Assembly (NCBI RefSeq): GCF_001957135.1
Contig: NZ_MPHK01000022.1
Location: 1-64,000 of the forward strand
Source of the DNA: Shewanella sp. UCD-KL21
Lineage (GTDB): Bacteria > Pseudomonadota > Gammaproteobacteria > Enterobacterales > Shewanellaceae
Direction: 5' to 3'
Length of the DNA stretch: 64,000 nt
The notes under the pieces are model-generated. The model was not told where the DNA came from, ran no database searches, and saw only the letters and a program-made list of their open reading frames with translations. The position numbers were made by a program, and so were the translations under genes. Below, one piece after another: positions 25,470 to 33,982 of this stretch. Numbering within the stretch: position 1 is the first letter of the stretch; each line of letters begins with the position of its first letter.

Positions 25470-27215
25470 ATGCTAAAAGCGCTTAATCGGTTACTTTGCA
25501 CCACGTTATTCATTTTCTGCACTGCAGTGAGTGCCGATGACGTCAGCGCTGACGATATTGACCAAAAATTAGATCTGCTAGATGTATCAATACTTAAAGA
25601 TATTGATACCTCTAGCGCCACCATTAATGAACTGTTTGGCTTGTTTGATAGTCTCAGTCGACAGCAAAAAATAAGGCTTTATATTTTTGAGTCGGTACGG
25701 CTTATTCTGGCGGGAAAATATGAAAATGCCTTGCAGACTTTAGATAAGGCTCTGTTTCTCAACCCGAACGATGAGCAATTAACCAATATTTACGGCTATA
25801 AAATTTCTGCCAGTATTCCTTTAAAGCGTTATGAAGATGCTTTTAGCCTACTGGAGAAAAGCCTAGCCCGCATTGACAGTTTTCAAGATAACTCGATTAA
25901 AATCAGTTCCTATGTCAGGCTAATGAATACCTATTTAGATTTAGATAAATATGACGAGGTACTTAGGCTTTCAAAGATTGTTTTTACGTTAAACCAAGGC
26001 CAAGATAGCAAAGCCCATTGCTATGCCATGGTACTGACATCTTCAGCGCAATTATCATTGCACCAAATCCCTTATCTAGAACAATTACAATTATTTGAAG
26101 ACACCCAAGGTTATTGTCAACAAAATAATTTCCCGTTAATTGCAGCTATGGCCATTAAAGGCAAGGCTACCGTTGAGTTTGAACACCATCATTATCAAAC
26201 CGCAGAAGGGTTATTTCTTAAAGCGTTAGCAGCTTATCAACCGTTTAATTTTGAGTTAGAAATTAATAATATTTATGCTTATTTAAGTGAGGTTTATTTT
26301 CAGTTACAACAATTCCAGCAGGCAGTTGAATATGCCGAATTGGTCGATAAACTGACTAACGAGCCTAATAATTATAAGGCTAAGCAACGTGCTTATAATG
26401 TGCTTTCAATGGTGGCCAGTAAACGAGGTCAATTTAAAGTAGCTTATCAATATCATGTGCAATCCCATGCCATAGGGATGCTGTTAATTAATGATAAAAA
26501 GGTCAAAGAAACGGCATACCAAGTTGCAAAATTTGATAATGCAGAAAAGACTCGCCAGTTAAATAAACTGGCACAAGATCAAGAAATGCTAGCGAAAGAG
26601 CGCAGCATTATGAATAACGAAAAAAGCGCTTCGTTTATGTTTTCTACTGTATTGACGGGGACGGTGGCATTTTTGAGTTTGTTGCTTGCCACCGCATGGA
26701 TGCAAAGAAATCAATTTCGCAAACAAGCTCAAATTGATTTACTCACCGGCTTGCTAAATCGTGGTACTGGCGAAGAAAAAGCCGAGGATGAATTTGTCCA
26801 AGTGCTTGCCCGTGGCGGACAATATAGCGTTATCGTGATTGATTTAGACTTATTTAAGCAGATTAACGACAGCTTTGGCCACGGTACTGGGGATTGGGCA
26901 TTAAAGAAGGTTGCTGAGGTGATAACAGCGAATACCCGCAGTACAGATATCGCCAGTCGAATGGGTGGTGAAGAGTTTGCTATTTTTATGCCGTTTACCA
27001 CAATAGAATTAGCGGTTGAGTTAGCGAAAAAAATACGCTTTGATATTGAGTCGATTGATACTCGCTTTTCTGGTCATCAATTTACAATTACCGCAAGTTT
27101 TGGTGTTAGCCAAATAACGGCAGATGATCTAAGCCTTGATCCCATCATTAACCGTGCAGATACGGCCTTATATAAAGCAAAATCTGAAGGCCGAAATAAA
27201 GTGGTTTCTTTATAG
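25470..27215 (+). CDS. TPR-containing membrane diguanylate cyclase
   Basis: A 581-residue protein with an N-terminal signal peptide (cleavage near VSA, residue 22), a periplasmic helical-repeat region of TPR type (about 60-345, for example YENALQTLDKALFLNPND), one membrane segment (about 389-411) and a cytoplasmic GGDEF domain (about 425-580). The active signature GGEEF is intact, and RSTD five residues before it is a product-inhibition I-site, so it should make c-di-GMP from two GTP. It starts 10 bp after the borosin precursor without terminator or visible Shine-Dalgarno, so it may be co-transcribed. Whether it belongs functionally to the borosin system is unknown. Confidence 0.9.
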   Translation: MLKALNRLLCTTLFIFCTAVSADDVSADDIDQKLDLLDVSILKDIDTSSATINELFGLFDSLSRQQKIRLYIFESVRLILAGKYENALQTLDKALFLNPNDEQLTNIYGYKISASIPLKRYEDAFSLLEKSLARIDSFQDNSIKISSYVRLMNTYLDLDKYDEVLRLSKIVFTLNQGQDSKAHCYAMVLTSSAQLSLHQIPYLEQLQLFEDTQGYCQQNNFPLIAAMAIKGKATVEFEHHHYQTAEGLFLKALAAYQPFNFELEINNIYAYLSEVYFQLQQFQQAVEYAELVDKLTNEPNNYKAKQRAYNVLSMVASKRGQFKVAYQYHVQSHAIGMLLINDKKVKETAYQVAKFDNAEKTRQLNKLAQDQEMLAKERSIMNNEKSASFMFSTVLTGTVAFLSLLLATAWMQRNQFRKQAQIDLLTGLLNRGTGEEKAEDEFVQVLARGGQYSVIVIDLDLFKQINDSFGHGTGDWALKKVAEVITANTRSTDIASRMGGEEFAIFMPFTTIELAVELAKKIRFDIESIDTRFSGHQFTITASFGVSQITADDLSLDPIINRADTALYKAKSEGRNKVVSL

Positions 27216-27621
27216 TCGCAATTTGTTTTAGCAATACATGTTAACTAAGTTCACCGTTGCAATGACTCAGTTACGACTCAGCGTTTTTCAGTCTCATCTT
27301 TATACATATCACAGCCTTATAATGGCTAACTACCTAACAGCATCTTATGCAGCTTGGTTCTCAAAGCTCTTTCAGATTAAGTCTAAATATCGTGCCAAAA
27401 CCCCTTAAACATTACCCAAGCGAGCCATTAGCCGCTACTTATTAGGGAACGGTTCAATACGGGAAGTATTTATTAGCGGCTGCTTATTAGGGAGCTGTCG
27501 TTACAGGTTAGGGCTTAAAATTTTAACTAAAAGGACCATTTTTGTGGGCAGAGGTTTAAAGTCGCTTATAGCAAAGTCATTAGTTGCCATCGCCTTGCCA
27601 TAGTGGCGCTAATGTCTCTGT

Positions 27622-27665
27622 GCAGGTGGATTGATGTTTACAATCCACCTGCTTTGGGCGTTTTT
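27622..27665 (+). terminator. Orphan terminator-like hairpin upstream of aceB
   Basis: A perfect 12-bp stem GCAGGTGGATTG (27622-27633) pairs with 27641-27652 around ATGTTTA; a T5 follows after 8 nt. It lies 400 bp behind the cyclase gene, so it may end that transcript or an unrecognised small RNA. Confidence 0.55.
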
Positions 27666-27857
27666 ATCTGCACCAATATGGCTTCTGCATTTGCAGGCTT
27701 TGACCTTCCTTAGTGCAAAAATGCTTAAAATTGTGACTTTTTTAACTTTTTATAAAAAAAAGATGCATTTATTTTCGACTAAACCAATAACTTTTGTGAT
27801 GTTGATCCGGTTACAACTCCATTAGTCTAGAGTATATATTCTATACATTGAATTTTG

Positions 27858-27873
27858 TTTACGTAAACGTCAA
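27858..27873 (+). promoter_or_regulatory. LiuR-like operator upstream of aceB
   Basis: TTTACGTAAACGTCAA resembles the recalled motif of the MerR-family regulator LiuR, which in Shewanella has been linked to branched-chain amino acid catabolism and the glyoxylate shunt genes. The match is from memory and the site lies 540 bp before aceB. Confidence 0.45.
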
Positions 27874-28412
27874 ATTAAAACAGTCGTTTAATTTCGGTTC
27901 TGATTAAGCATATTATAACTTGATGATTTTAGTTGTTTTAATGGCTTTACCTCAGGGAGCGTTCAAAACAAAGCGCTATTTCTACTTTAGTATAAACCCG
28001 CCTTAATTGTGTAAATTAATATTTGCACTTGGTAATTTAAATACCTACCTAATTACCTTCTTATACTGTTGGTAAATTGGTTGGACAAGTTACCAATTAA
28101 AACCGGTTAAATCTTGGGTTAATTCTTTATTTGTTTTAAATCAATTGTTTGCCGGTGTGTTGTTGTTGGTTTAACCAATTATTAGGTCGCTATTTGGCTT
28201 GTGGTGGATGTTATTTGGTTGTTGCAAATGCAAACGTTTCTGGTTAGGTTTTAGTACGAAACAAACATTTGATGGTTAAAGAGTAGCAGGGTTTGTTTTT
28301 GGATATGTGCAATAAGTTGTCTGTTTATCAACACTGATAGAGGTGAACAGATAAATACGCTTACTGACCACCATTCAACTTTTAAAACGAATTATTGCTC
28401 AAGGGGCTAAAT

Positions 28413-30068
28413 ATGACTGCAGAACAACTAATGGCTAAATATGCTAAATCACAGCCAAGTGCTGAAACTGATTTACCAACAAGCTTAGAGCTTGCTTTGA
28501 TTGGCCCAGAAGTCCCTGGTCAAGACGTTATCTTTAATGAAGGCTCAATGTCATTACTGGCTAGCTTATGCGGTGCTTTTGCAGCTGAAGTTCCTCAATT
28601 ACTGTCACAGCGCAAATTAAAGCAGCAACGCATTGATGATGGTCAATTACCTGACTTCTTACCTGAAACCCGCGCAATTCGAGATGGTGAGTGGGCGATT
28701 AGAGGAATACCTGAAGATCTTACCGACCGTCGAGTTGAAATTACTGGCCCTGTTGACCGCAAAATGATTATTAATGCGCTGAATGCCAACGTAAAAGTAT
28801 TCATGGCAGATTTTGAAGACTCACTAGCTCCAAGCTGGGAGAAAGTCGTTCAAGGTCAAATTAACTTACGTGATGCAGTACGAGGCGATATTAGCTTTAC
28901 TGCTGAGGCAACAGGCAAACATTACAGTTTAGATGAAGACCCAGCAGTATTAATTTGTCGCGTACGTGGCCTGCATCTAAAAGAAAAACATGTTGAGTTT
29001 AAAGGTCAGTCTATTCCTGGTGGACTATTTGATTTTGCGATGTATTTCTATCACAACTATCGCCAGCTATTGGCTAATGGCAGTGGCCCATACTTTTATA
29101 TTCCTAAACTTGAAAGCCATGTTGAAGCGCGCTGGTGGGCAAAAGTGTTCGCCTTTGTTGAAGATCGCTTCTGCTTAAAGCCTGGCACTATTAAATGTAC
29201 CTGCTTAATTGAAACCTTACCGGCAGTATTTGAAATGGACGAGATCTTATATGAGCTTCGTTCAAATATTGTGGCATTAAATTGTGGTCGCTGGGATTAT
29301 ATCTTTAGTTATATCAAAACCTTAAATAAGCATGCCGACCGTGTTCTGCCAGATCGTCAAGCTGTGACTATGGATACACCATTTTTAAGTGCTTATTCAC
29401 GTTTACTGATTAAAACCTGTCACAAACGTGGCGCATTAGCGATGGGCGGTATGGCAGCATTAATTCCGGCTAAAACCGCCGAAGAAAATGAAGTCATATT
29501 GCAAAAAGTAAAAGGTGATAAAGAGCTTGAAGCGCGTAATGGCCATGATGGTACTTGGGTGGCACATCCTGGTTTAGCCGATACCGCCATGGCTATTTTC
29601 AATGATTATATTGGCGCTGGTACTAACCAGTTGCACATTACCCGTGATGTCGATGCACCGATATTAGCTGAAGAGCTGCTAACACCTTGTGATGGTGAAC
29701 GCACCGAAGCAGGCATGCGGTTAAACATTCGCATTGCAGTGCAATATATCGAAGCGTGGATCCAAGGTAATGGTTGTGTACCCATTTATGGCTTGATGGA
29801 AGATGCCGCCACCGCAGAAATCTCACGCACCTCGATTTGGCAGTGGATCCAACATGAAAAGTCACTTTCTAATGGCAAATTAGTCACTAAAGACTTATTC
29901 AAAACCATGTTGGCTGAAGAGTTAATGAATGTCGAGCAAGAGCTAGGACAGCAAAGATTTACCAGTGGTCAGTTTATTAAAGCGGCCAGTTTGTTTGAGG
30001 AAATTACCACTTCTGATGAATTGGTCGATTTCTTAACACTACCGGGTTATGAGTTATTAACAGCTTAA
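28413..30068 (+). CDS. aceB: Malate synthase A
   Basis: A 551-residue malate synthase of the A isoform, which condenses glyoxylate with acetyl-CoA to malate in the glyoxylate bypass. Family features include RGLHLKEKHVEFKGQSIPGG, the active-site region DFEDSLAPSW, PYFYIPKLESHVEARWW, TIKCTCLIETLPAVFEMDEI and GMAALIPAK. The ATG at 28413 follows AAGGGG by 7 nt. The gene seems intact. The usual partner aceA directly downstream is reduced to a remnant, so this enzyme must get glyoxylate from elsewhere unless another isocitrate lyase exists in the genome. Confidence 0.96.
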   Translation: MTAEQLMAKYAKSQPSAETDLPTSLELALIGPEVPGQDVIFNEGSMSLLASLCGAFAAEVPQLLSQRKLKQQRIDDGQLPDFLPETRAIRDGEWAIRGIPEDLTDRRVEITGPVDRKMIINALNANVKVFMADFEDSLAPSWEKVVQGQINLRDAVRGDISFTAEATGKHYSLDEDPAVLICRVRGLHLKEKHVEFKGQSIPGGLFDFAMYFYHNYRQLLANGSGPYFYIPKLESHVEARWWAKVFAFVEDRFCLKPGTIKCTCLIETLPAVFEMDEILYELRSNIVALNCGRWDYIFSYIKTLNKHADRVLPDRQAVTMDTPFLSAYSRLLIKTCHKRGALAMGGMAALIPAKTAEENEVILQKVKGDKELEARNGHDGTWVAHPGLADTAMAIFNDYIGAGTNQLHITRDVDAPILAEELLTPCDGERTEAGMRLNIRIAVQYIEAWIQGNGCVPIYGLMEDAATAEISRTSIWQWIQHEKSLSNGKLVTKDLFKTMLAEELMNVEQELGQQRFTSGQFIKAASLFEEITTSDELVDFLTLPGYELLTA

Positions 30069-30096
30069 ATTCAGTAGAAGTTTTACAAAAGTTTAA

Positions 30097-30243
30097 TTTA
30101 AAGCGGCAGAGAAAGGTTATACATTTGTGTCGCATCAACAAGAAGTGGGCGCAGGTTACTTTGACCAAGTGACAAGCAGTATGCAAGGCGGCAAATCTTC
30201 CGTGACGGCGTTGCCTGGCTCTACCGAAGAACAGCAGTTTTAA
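30097..30243 (+). pseudogene. aceA: Remnant of isocitrate lyase gene (last 48 codons)
   Basis: After aceB, the frame ending at the TAA at 30241 encodes the C-terminal end of isocitrate lyase: AAEKGYTFVSHQQEVG, AGYFDQVTSSMQGG, KSSVTALPGSTEEQQF. E. coli AceA ends in nearly the same way. The frame opens directly after a stop at 30094, with no start codon or ribosome binding site. About 390 upstream codons, including the active-site region, are missing, and only 28 bp separate the aceB stop from the remnant. A single internal deletion of aceA that also took its 5' end is the simplest explanation. The sequence is still well conserved, so the deletion is probably recent. Confidence 0.92.
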
Positions 30244-30285
30244 TACCACTTCTGTAACAGTTTAGCTGCCATGCAGCTGATGTCC

Positions 30286-30321
30286 CCCGATATAGTTCAC
30301 CTACAGGCTACATCGGGTTTT
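30286..30321 (+). terminator. Probable original aceBA terminator
   Basis: CCCGATATAG (30286-30295) pairs with CTACATCGGG (30308-30317) with one mismatch, followed by TTTT. It lies 45 bp after the aceA remnant stop. Confidence 0.65.
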
Positions 30322-30419
30322 ATCCAGTATTTGGAATTTTAGCGCAAGCTAGTTGTCGTTCTTAATGCGAGGATTTTTTACTTCCTACCCAGTAAGTTTT
30401 CAACCATTTGCTTGTGTTG

Positions 30420-30442
30420 CGGCTCTTTTGAGCCGTTTTTTT
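30420..30442 (+). terminator. Second terminator downstream of the aceA remnant
   Basis: CGGCTC (30420-30425) pairs with GAGCCG (30430-30435), loop TTTT, followed by seven T or more. The rest of the 350-bp gap up to the next gene shows only a short direct repeat of ACAAACAGCCACAATCA type near 30531-30566. Confidence 0.8.
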
Positions 30443-30593
30443 TGCCTAAAATTTATTAACTTAATTTCTGACGAGCAATACATCTTGTGGTTATGCGCTT
30501 GCCTGCTTGCTGCTTTGCAGCCGTAATTAATACAAACAGCCACAATCAATACAAACAGCCACAATCAGTACATAGGTTGAACAACAAATTTAT

Positions 30594-31076
30594 TTAAGTT
30601 TTATCTGCGCCAATTAACTGCGCCACGGCTTTGGCATTGTCATTAGGCACTGCAATACTTAAATGATATTGGACAATTTTCCAGCCATCTTCCGTTAATT
30701 GCAGCGCACCTGTGCCGCGACATAAGCCATAACTGGCACTGTGAAGTAATTCATCAAAGACAATCGTATTATCAAATTGCAGTAGCTGGCGTGAGTTGAC
30801 TTCATAATGCCATCCATCTGTGGGTCTGGCATAAGTGGCAAATTGCTGCATATCCCAACGCTCAGTGGCATCAGTGCCTAAAAACACTGCTTGTTGGTGA
30901 TATAACGAAAAGTAACTGTCCCAGTTCGCTTGGCTGGCATTTTGGTGCAGTTGGTCGAGAATGCTATTAGCTTGTTGCTTTGACTCGTCAGAGAGCGCCT
31001 CTTGAGCTGCTAGGGGCAAAGATGACATTAAACATAAACTAGTGGTTAATAATAATCTTAAGATGGCTTTGTGCAT
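30594..31076 (-). CDS. Secreted NTF2/SnoaL-like protein of unknown function
   Basis: A 160-residue exported protein. The signal peptide MHKAILRLLLTTSLCLMSS ends near LAAQ. The mature part has the NTF2-like pattern: an N-terminal helix (ANSILDQLHQNASQANWDSY), YHQQAVFLGTDATERWD, DMQQFATYARP, and a closing beta strand WKIVQYHLSIAVPNDN. NTF2-like domains occur in enzymes, binding proteins and immunity proteins, and nothing here fixes the role. It may be transcribed with mtfA, which lies 81 bp upstream on the same strand. Confidence 0.8.
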   Translation of the reverse strand: MHKAILRLLLTTSLCLMSSLPLAAQEALSDESKQQANSILDQLHQNASQANWDSYFSLYHQQAVFLGTDATERWDMQQFATYARPTDGWHYEVNSRQLLQFDNTIVFDELLHSASYGLCRGTGALQLTEDGWKIVQYHLSIAVPNDNAKAVAQLIGADKT

Positions 31077-31157
31077 GAAATTTCCTTGTCTGCTAAATGC
31101 TGGGTGGTAATGATAGCCGCGAAGCTCAATGGCTCAATGCTGATATTAATGCTGCTA

Positions 31158-31982
31158 TTAATGCCAATTGATTGGGTCTAGCTGATAAAACTGACTCAGC
31201 TCTTTATAAAGTAATTGATGCTGTTGGTAAAACGCTAACGGTTTCTCGAAAAAGGTTTCACTAATGACGGCAAAAAACTCAGCAGGATTGGTCGCCCCGT
31301 AGTAGTTAAACAGTGAGGGTAATTGATGCTGGGCACAATATTGCAGCGCTTTAAACTCACGACCGAGTGTTGCTGACCAAGTGGCATAATCGGTGAAATC
31401 TTTTAATGGCGGCGCGCCATTGGCATTGCCGTTTTCTTGGTCCAGCTGATGAGCAAACTCATGAATAACCACATTTTGGCCATCAAATGGCGCTGCAGCG
31501 CCGTCCAAAGTACTTTTCCACGACAAGATGATCTTGCCATTACCCCAGGACTCTCCCAGTAACACATTACGTTCATTAGAGGTTACCCCGGCAAAGTCGG
31601 TGTTATTTTTCTCAACAATAAACGCATAGGGGTACACTAAGATTTGTTTTAACTTGGGGTAAAAATTGGTTTTTCGATTGAGTAATAACAAGCAGGCTTG
31701 GGCGGCAATGGTCACTCTCACCTCGTCGGTAATGTTAAAGCCATCACAGCCGACAAATTGTTTTTCATCGATAAAAATCTGGATTAATTTTTTTAGTTGT
31801 AGCTGCAGATCTGTAGGCAAGGCATGAAAATAGGGTAAGCGGCGCTTAAGGATCTGCCGCCATGCTTTAGGGAAAGGCCTTGCCATCAGCTGTTGCCTGC
31901 GCTTTTCAGTGCGCTGTGACTTAGTCATAATCAACCCGATGGCAGTTACCGCGACGGTGACAAGTAAAAACACTGCAAACAT
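31158..31982 (-). CDS. mtfA: MtfA-like zinc metallopeptidase
   Basis: A 274-residue protein of the MtfA (Mlc titration factor A) family, with an N-terminal membrane segment (about 3-20) that E. coli MtfA lacks. The zinc site is HEFAHQLD (His, Glu and His), followed downstream by a further Glu in NPAEFFAVISETFFE, as in the family. E. coli MtfA binds the repressor Mlc and has aminopeptidase activity; the partner here is unknown. The ATG at 31982 is preceded by GGGAG with good spacing, so I prefer it to the TTG at 31994. Confidence 0.9.
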   Translation of the reverse strand: MFAVFLLVTVAVTAIGLIMTKSQRTEKRRQQLMARPFPKAWRQILKRRLPYFHALPTDLQLQLKKLIQIFIDEKQFVGCDGFNITDEVRVTIAAQACLLLLNRKTNFYPKLKQILVYPYAFIVEKNNTDFAGVTSNERNVLLGESWGNGKIILSWKSTLDGAAAPFDGQNVVIHEFAHQLDQENGNANGAPPLKDFTDYATWSATLGREFKALQYCAQHQLPSLFNYYGATNPAEFFAVISETFFEKPLAFYQQHQLLYKELSQFYQLDPINWH

Positions 31983-32065
31983 CAGCTCTCCCAAATTATA
32001 TTAGCTTGTGATTATGTTATTGGGTAAATTTACGCCAAATTCAAGTGGCTGATTTTTATTGAGGC

Positions 32066-32099
32066 AAAAAAACTGGCAAACAACCAAGGTTGCTGCCAG
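32066..32099 (-). terminator. Terminator after the parA-like pair
   Basis: On the minus strand CTGGCAGCAACC pairs, with one bulge, with GGTTGTTTGCCAG and is followed by seven T. It lies 35 bp behind the stop of the small partner gene. Confidence 0.85.
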
Positions 32100-32133
32100 A
32101 AAGAAGGGGAGGGAGCTTATTTTTATAGTTGGT

Positions 32134-32532
32134 TTAACGTATTTGCAGTCGTTGTTCTATTTGCTGTTGCTCTTCAAGTGATAAAGAAAAATGTTTTTTA
32201 ATCAAGAGTCTAATTAACTTTGATTTTGCTGTTTGGCTACTTTGACTTAAGCTGGTTAATTGCTCAATTGCCGCTTCACTTAAGGTAAATGTTGCCCGTC
32301 TAAATGGTTTAGGTTTTTCATTTATGGGTTCATTCGCTTCAGCTTGGGTGGTTAATTCCCATAGCTGCTGCATCGCCTTTTGGTTTGTATCTGCATTTTT
32401 ACAGGCACTTGATTGCTGTGGTTTGCCCATAGCGTAAAGATTTGCTGCCTCAATAAAGTCATCAACTGACATTTGCGGCAAAAAAGGCGTACTACATGGC
32501 GTAACGGTTTTCTTCAGATCGGCCAGGCCCAT
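32134..32532 (-). CDS. Small partner of the ParA-like ATPase, ribbon-helix-helix-like
   Basis: A 132-residue protein. The N-terminal half is flexible with a short helix VDDFIEAANLYAMG. The C-terminal part reads RRATFTLSEAAIEQLTSLSQ and then KSKLIRLLIKKHFSLSLEEQ, the strand-helix-helix pattern of a MetJ/Arc-type DNA-binding domain. Its start lies 41 bp inside the ParA-like gene, so the two are coupled. Plasmid systems pair ParA with such RHH centromere-binding proteins, which suggests the same division of labour. No ParB motif is present. Function is inferred. Confidence 0.75.
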   Translation of the reverse strand: MGLADLKKTVTPCSTPFLPQMSVDDFIEAANLYAMGKPQQSSACKNADTNQKAMQQLWELTTQAEANEPINEKPKPFRRATFTLSEAAIEQLTSLSQSSQTAKSKLIRLLIKKHFSLSLEEQQQIEQRLQIR

Positions 32533-33238
32533 AACTTCCCCCTAGTTGCGTTACATTATCATTATTATTTCGCTGCCTAATAAGCTGTTTGGCATCGCTT
32601 ACTTCTAGCAATTCACAAGCAATATTACGGATTTCAACCGCGGCTTTTCCATTGGGGTCTATTTCAATGACTGACAAGCCAGACTCTTCACTGTCGTCAT
32701 AAATATTTCGGCTGTAAGTAATCGCATCAAGCACGTTAATATCGTAAGTTTTACATACCTCTTTAGCTTCGAGTATTCGACCTGCTTGATTAGGTAAACT
32801 TGGACACTGAGTTACCACAAAAGAGGCTTTCATGGTGGGATTAATCATTTTGCAGGTAGCGACAATATCATCCATGTGACTGACCGTTTTTAGGTCTCGG
32901 CGCTTAGGTCTTAGGGGCATTAAAGCGTGAGAGGCCACCGATAATGTGGCGCGCAGGGCTAAATTGTCTTGGCCGCCGCAGTCAACGAGTACATAATCAT
33001 AATGTTTCTCAAGACTGAGTAAGTCGTTACGGATTTTGCCGTACAATTGCACGCAATTTATTGCTGGTAATTCAGGGTTGTTATTGCGCGCTTGGATCCA
33101 ATCTGAAGTGGTTCTTTGCGGGTCGCAATCGACCATGATAATACTGGCTGTGGCTTCTTTAGCGAGAAATACTGCGATATTTTGGGCTAGGCAGCTTTTA
33201 CCACTACCGCCTTTTTCACCACCGACTAAGATAATCAT
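32492..33238 (-). CDS. Orphan ParA/MinD-like ATPase
   Basis: A 248-residue P-loop ATPase. The deviant Walker A motif KGGSGKS lies at about residues 8-15; the Walker A' region IIMVDCDPQRTTSDW and Walker B YVLVDCGGQ follow, as in ParA proteins that move DNA or protein cargo over the nucleoid. It lacks the N-terminal HTH of plasmid type Ia ParA, so it is type Ib-like. The ATG at 33238 follows AGGAG at a spacing of 8; longer in-frame starts upstream are not supported. It overlaps its partner by 41 bp. The genes around it suggest no cargo, and no centromere-like repeats are evident. Confidence 0.85.
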   Translation of the reverse strand: MIILVGGEKGGSGKSCLAQNIAVFLAKEATASIIMVDCDPQRTTSDWIQARNNNPELPAINCVQLYGKIRNDLLSLEKHYDYVLVDCGGQDNLALRATLSVASHALMPLRPKRRDLKTVSHMDDIVATCKMINPTMKASFVVTQCPSLPNQAGRILEAKEVCKTYDINVLDAITYSRNIYDDSEESGLSVIEIDPNGKAAVEIRNIACELLEVSDAKQLIRQRNNNDNVTQLGGSYGPGRSEENRYAM

Positions 33239-33695
33239 CAAAACATCTCCTGATGTGGTATAACGCCATTGGATTATCAATCGTGATTGATTCGCTTGGT
33301 TACGAAAGGTTGCTTTTTCGTTGGCGTTTTATGTTGCACTTGTTACTAACTTTATGTTGCCATGGCTTGGTCGTCAATGTGCTATAAATTGACGCTTTTA
33401 GTGGCTTTGACAGGCGTTTATTTTTTGACAAAATAGCGGCTGATGGCGATTTTTTGACTGTGTTAACCTTGTGGGCTGCTCACTAGAGGTTTAGTAATAA
33501 ATTGAATTGCTTACGTTGATTATTGGATAAATTAATGACCCGTAAAGTGACTAGTGATGTCAGCCGCTAAATGTAAATGACTCTTATCTATAACTAAACT
33601 TTGCTTTTGTATTTATCGCTATTCCAAAATGTTATATTGCAATGGTTAATTAAATCTCTTGAACTAAACCCCTTGAACGAAAAGACTTTGACACT
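33239..33695. other. Gene-free region upstream of parA-like and DUF3820 genes
   Basis: About 455 bp between divergent genes. It is AT-rich and should hold both promoters. I see no iterated repeats of centromere type, no strong hairpin and no recognisable operator. Confidence 0.4.
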
Positions 33696-33908
33696 ATGAA
33701 TGAGAAATTATTACTAGAAGCCATTAATCAAACCATGCCGTTTGGTAAATATGCTGGGCGAAAGTTACTGGAATTACCTGAGCCATACTTGGTGTGGTTT
33801 CACAGTAAAGGCTTCCCTGAGGGGAAGTTAGGTGAGCAATTGGCATTAATGTATGAAGTGAAACTCAATGGTTTAGAGCAGATGCTGCAGCCGTTATTAA
33901 AAAAGTAA
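33696..33908 (+). CDS. DUF3820-family small protein
   Basis: A 70-residue protein with the DUF3820 signature MPFGKYAGRKLLELPEPYLV followed by WFHSKGFPEGKLGEQLALM. The family is called a putative quorum-sensing-regulated virulence factor after a Pseudomonas member, but its biochemical role is unknown; the GKY motif also occurs in small nuclease-associated domains. It is a single gene with no terminator recognised behind it. Confidence 0.85.
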   Translation: MNEKLLLEAINQTMPFGKYAGRKLLELPEPYLVWFHSKGFPEGKLGEQLALMYEVKLNGLEQMLQPLLKK

Positions 33909-33982
33909 ATTCAGTTGTTAAGGTGTTTGAAAGCTTGCCTTTATCGGTTGATATTTTGCCTTGTGCTGCAGACTGTTAGGAT

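Larger units (their letters stand above)
27216..28412 (+). promoter_or_regulatory. 1.2-kb gene-free region before aceB
   Basis: No convincing coding frame is present; the longest short frames lack family resemblance and codon quality. Visible elements are an isolated TATAAT at 27318-27323, imperfect 21-bp direct repeats near 27427 and 27472 (both ending GCTTATTAGGGA or CTACTTATTAGGGA), a strong orphan hairpin at 27622-27652, and a LiuR-like palindrome at 27858-27873. The segment nearest aceB is very T-rich. It could hold an unannotated small RNA (about 27330-27660) besides the aceB promoter. Confidence 0.4.

Noticed and set aside
27631..27825. A 64-codon frame upstream of aceB with hydrophobic N-terminus
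   Set aside because: It begins inside the strong hairpin at 27622-27652, has no ribosome binding site, an AT-driven composition and no family resemblance.
30004..30249. A minus-strand frame over the aceA remnant
   Set aside because: The plus strand encodes a clear isocitrate lyase C-terminus here; the opposite frame is a shadow.
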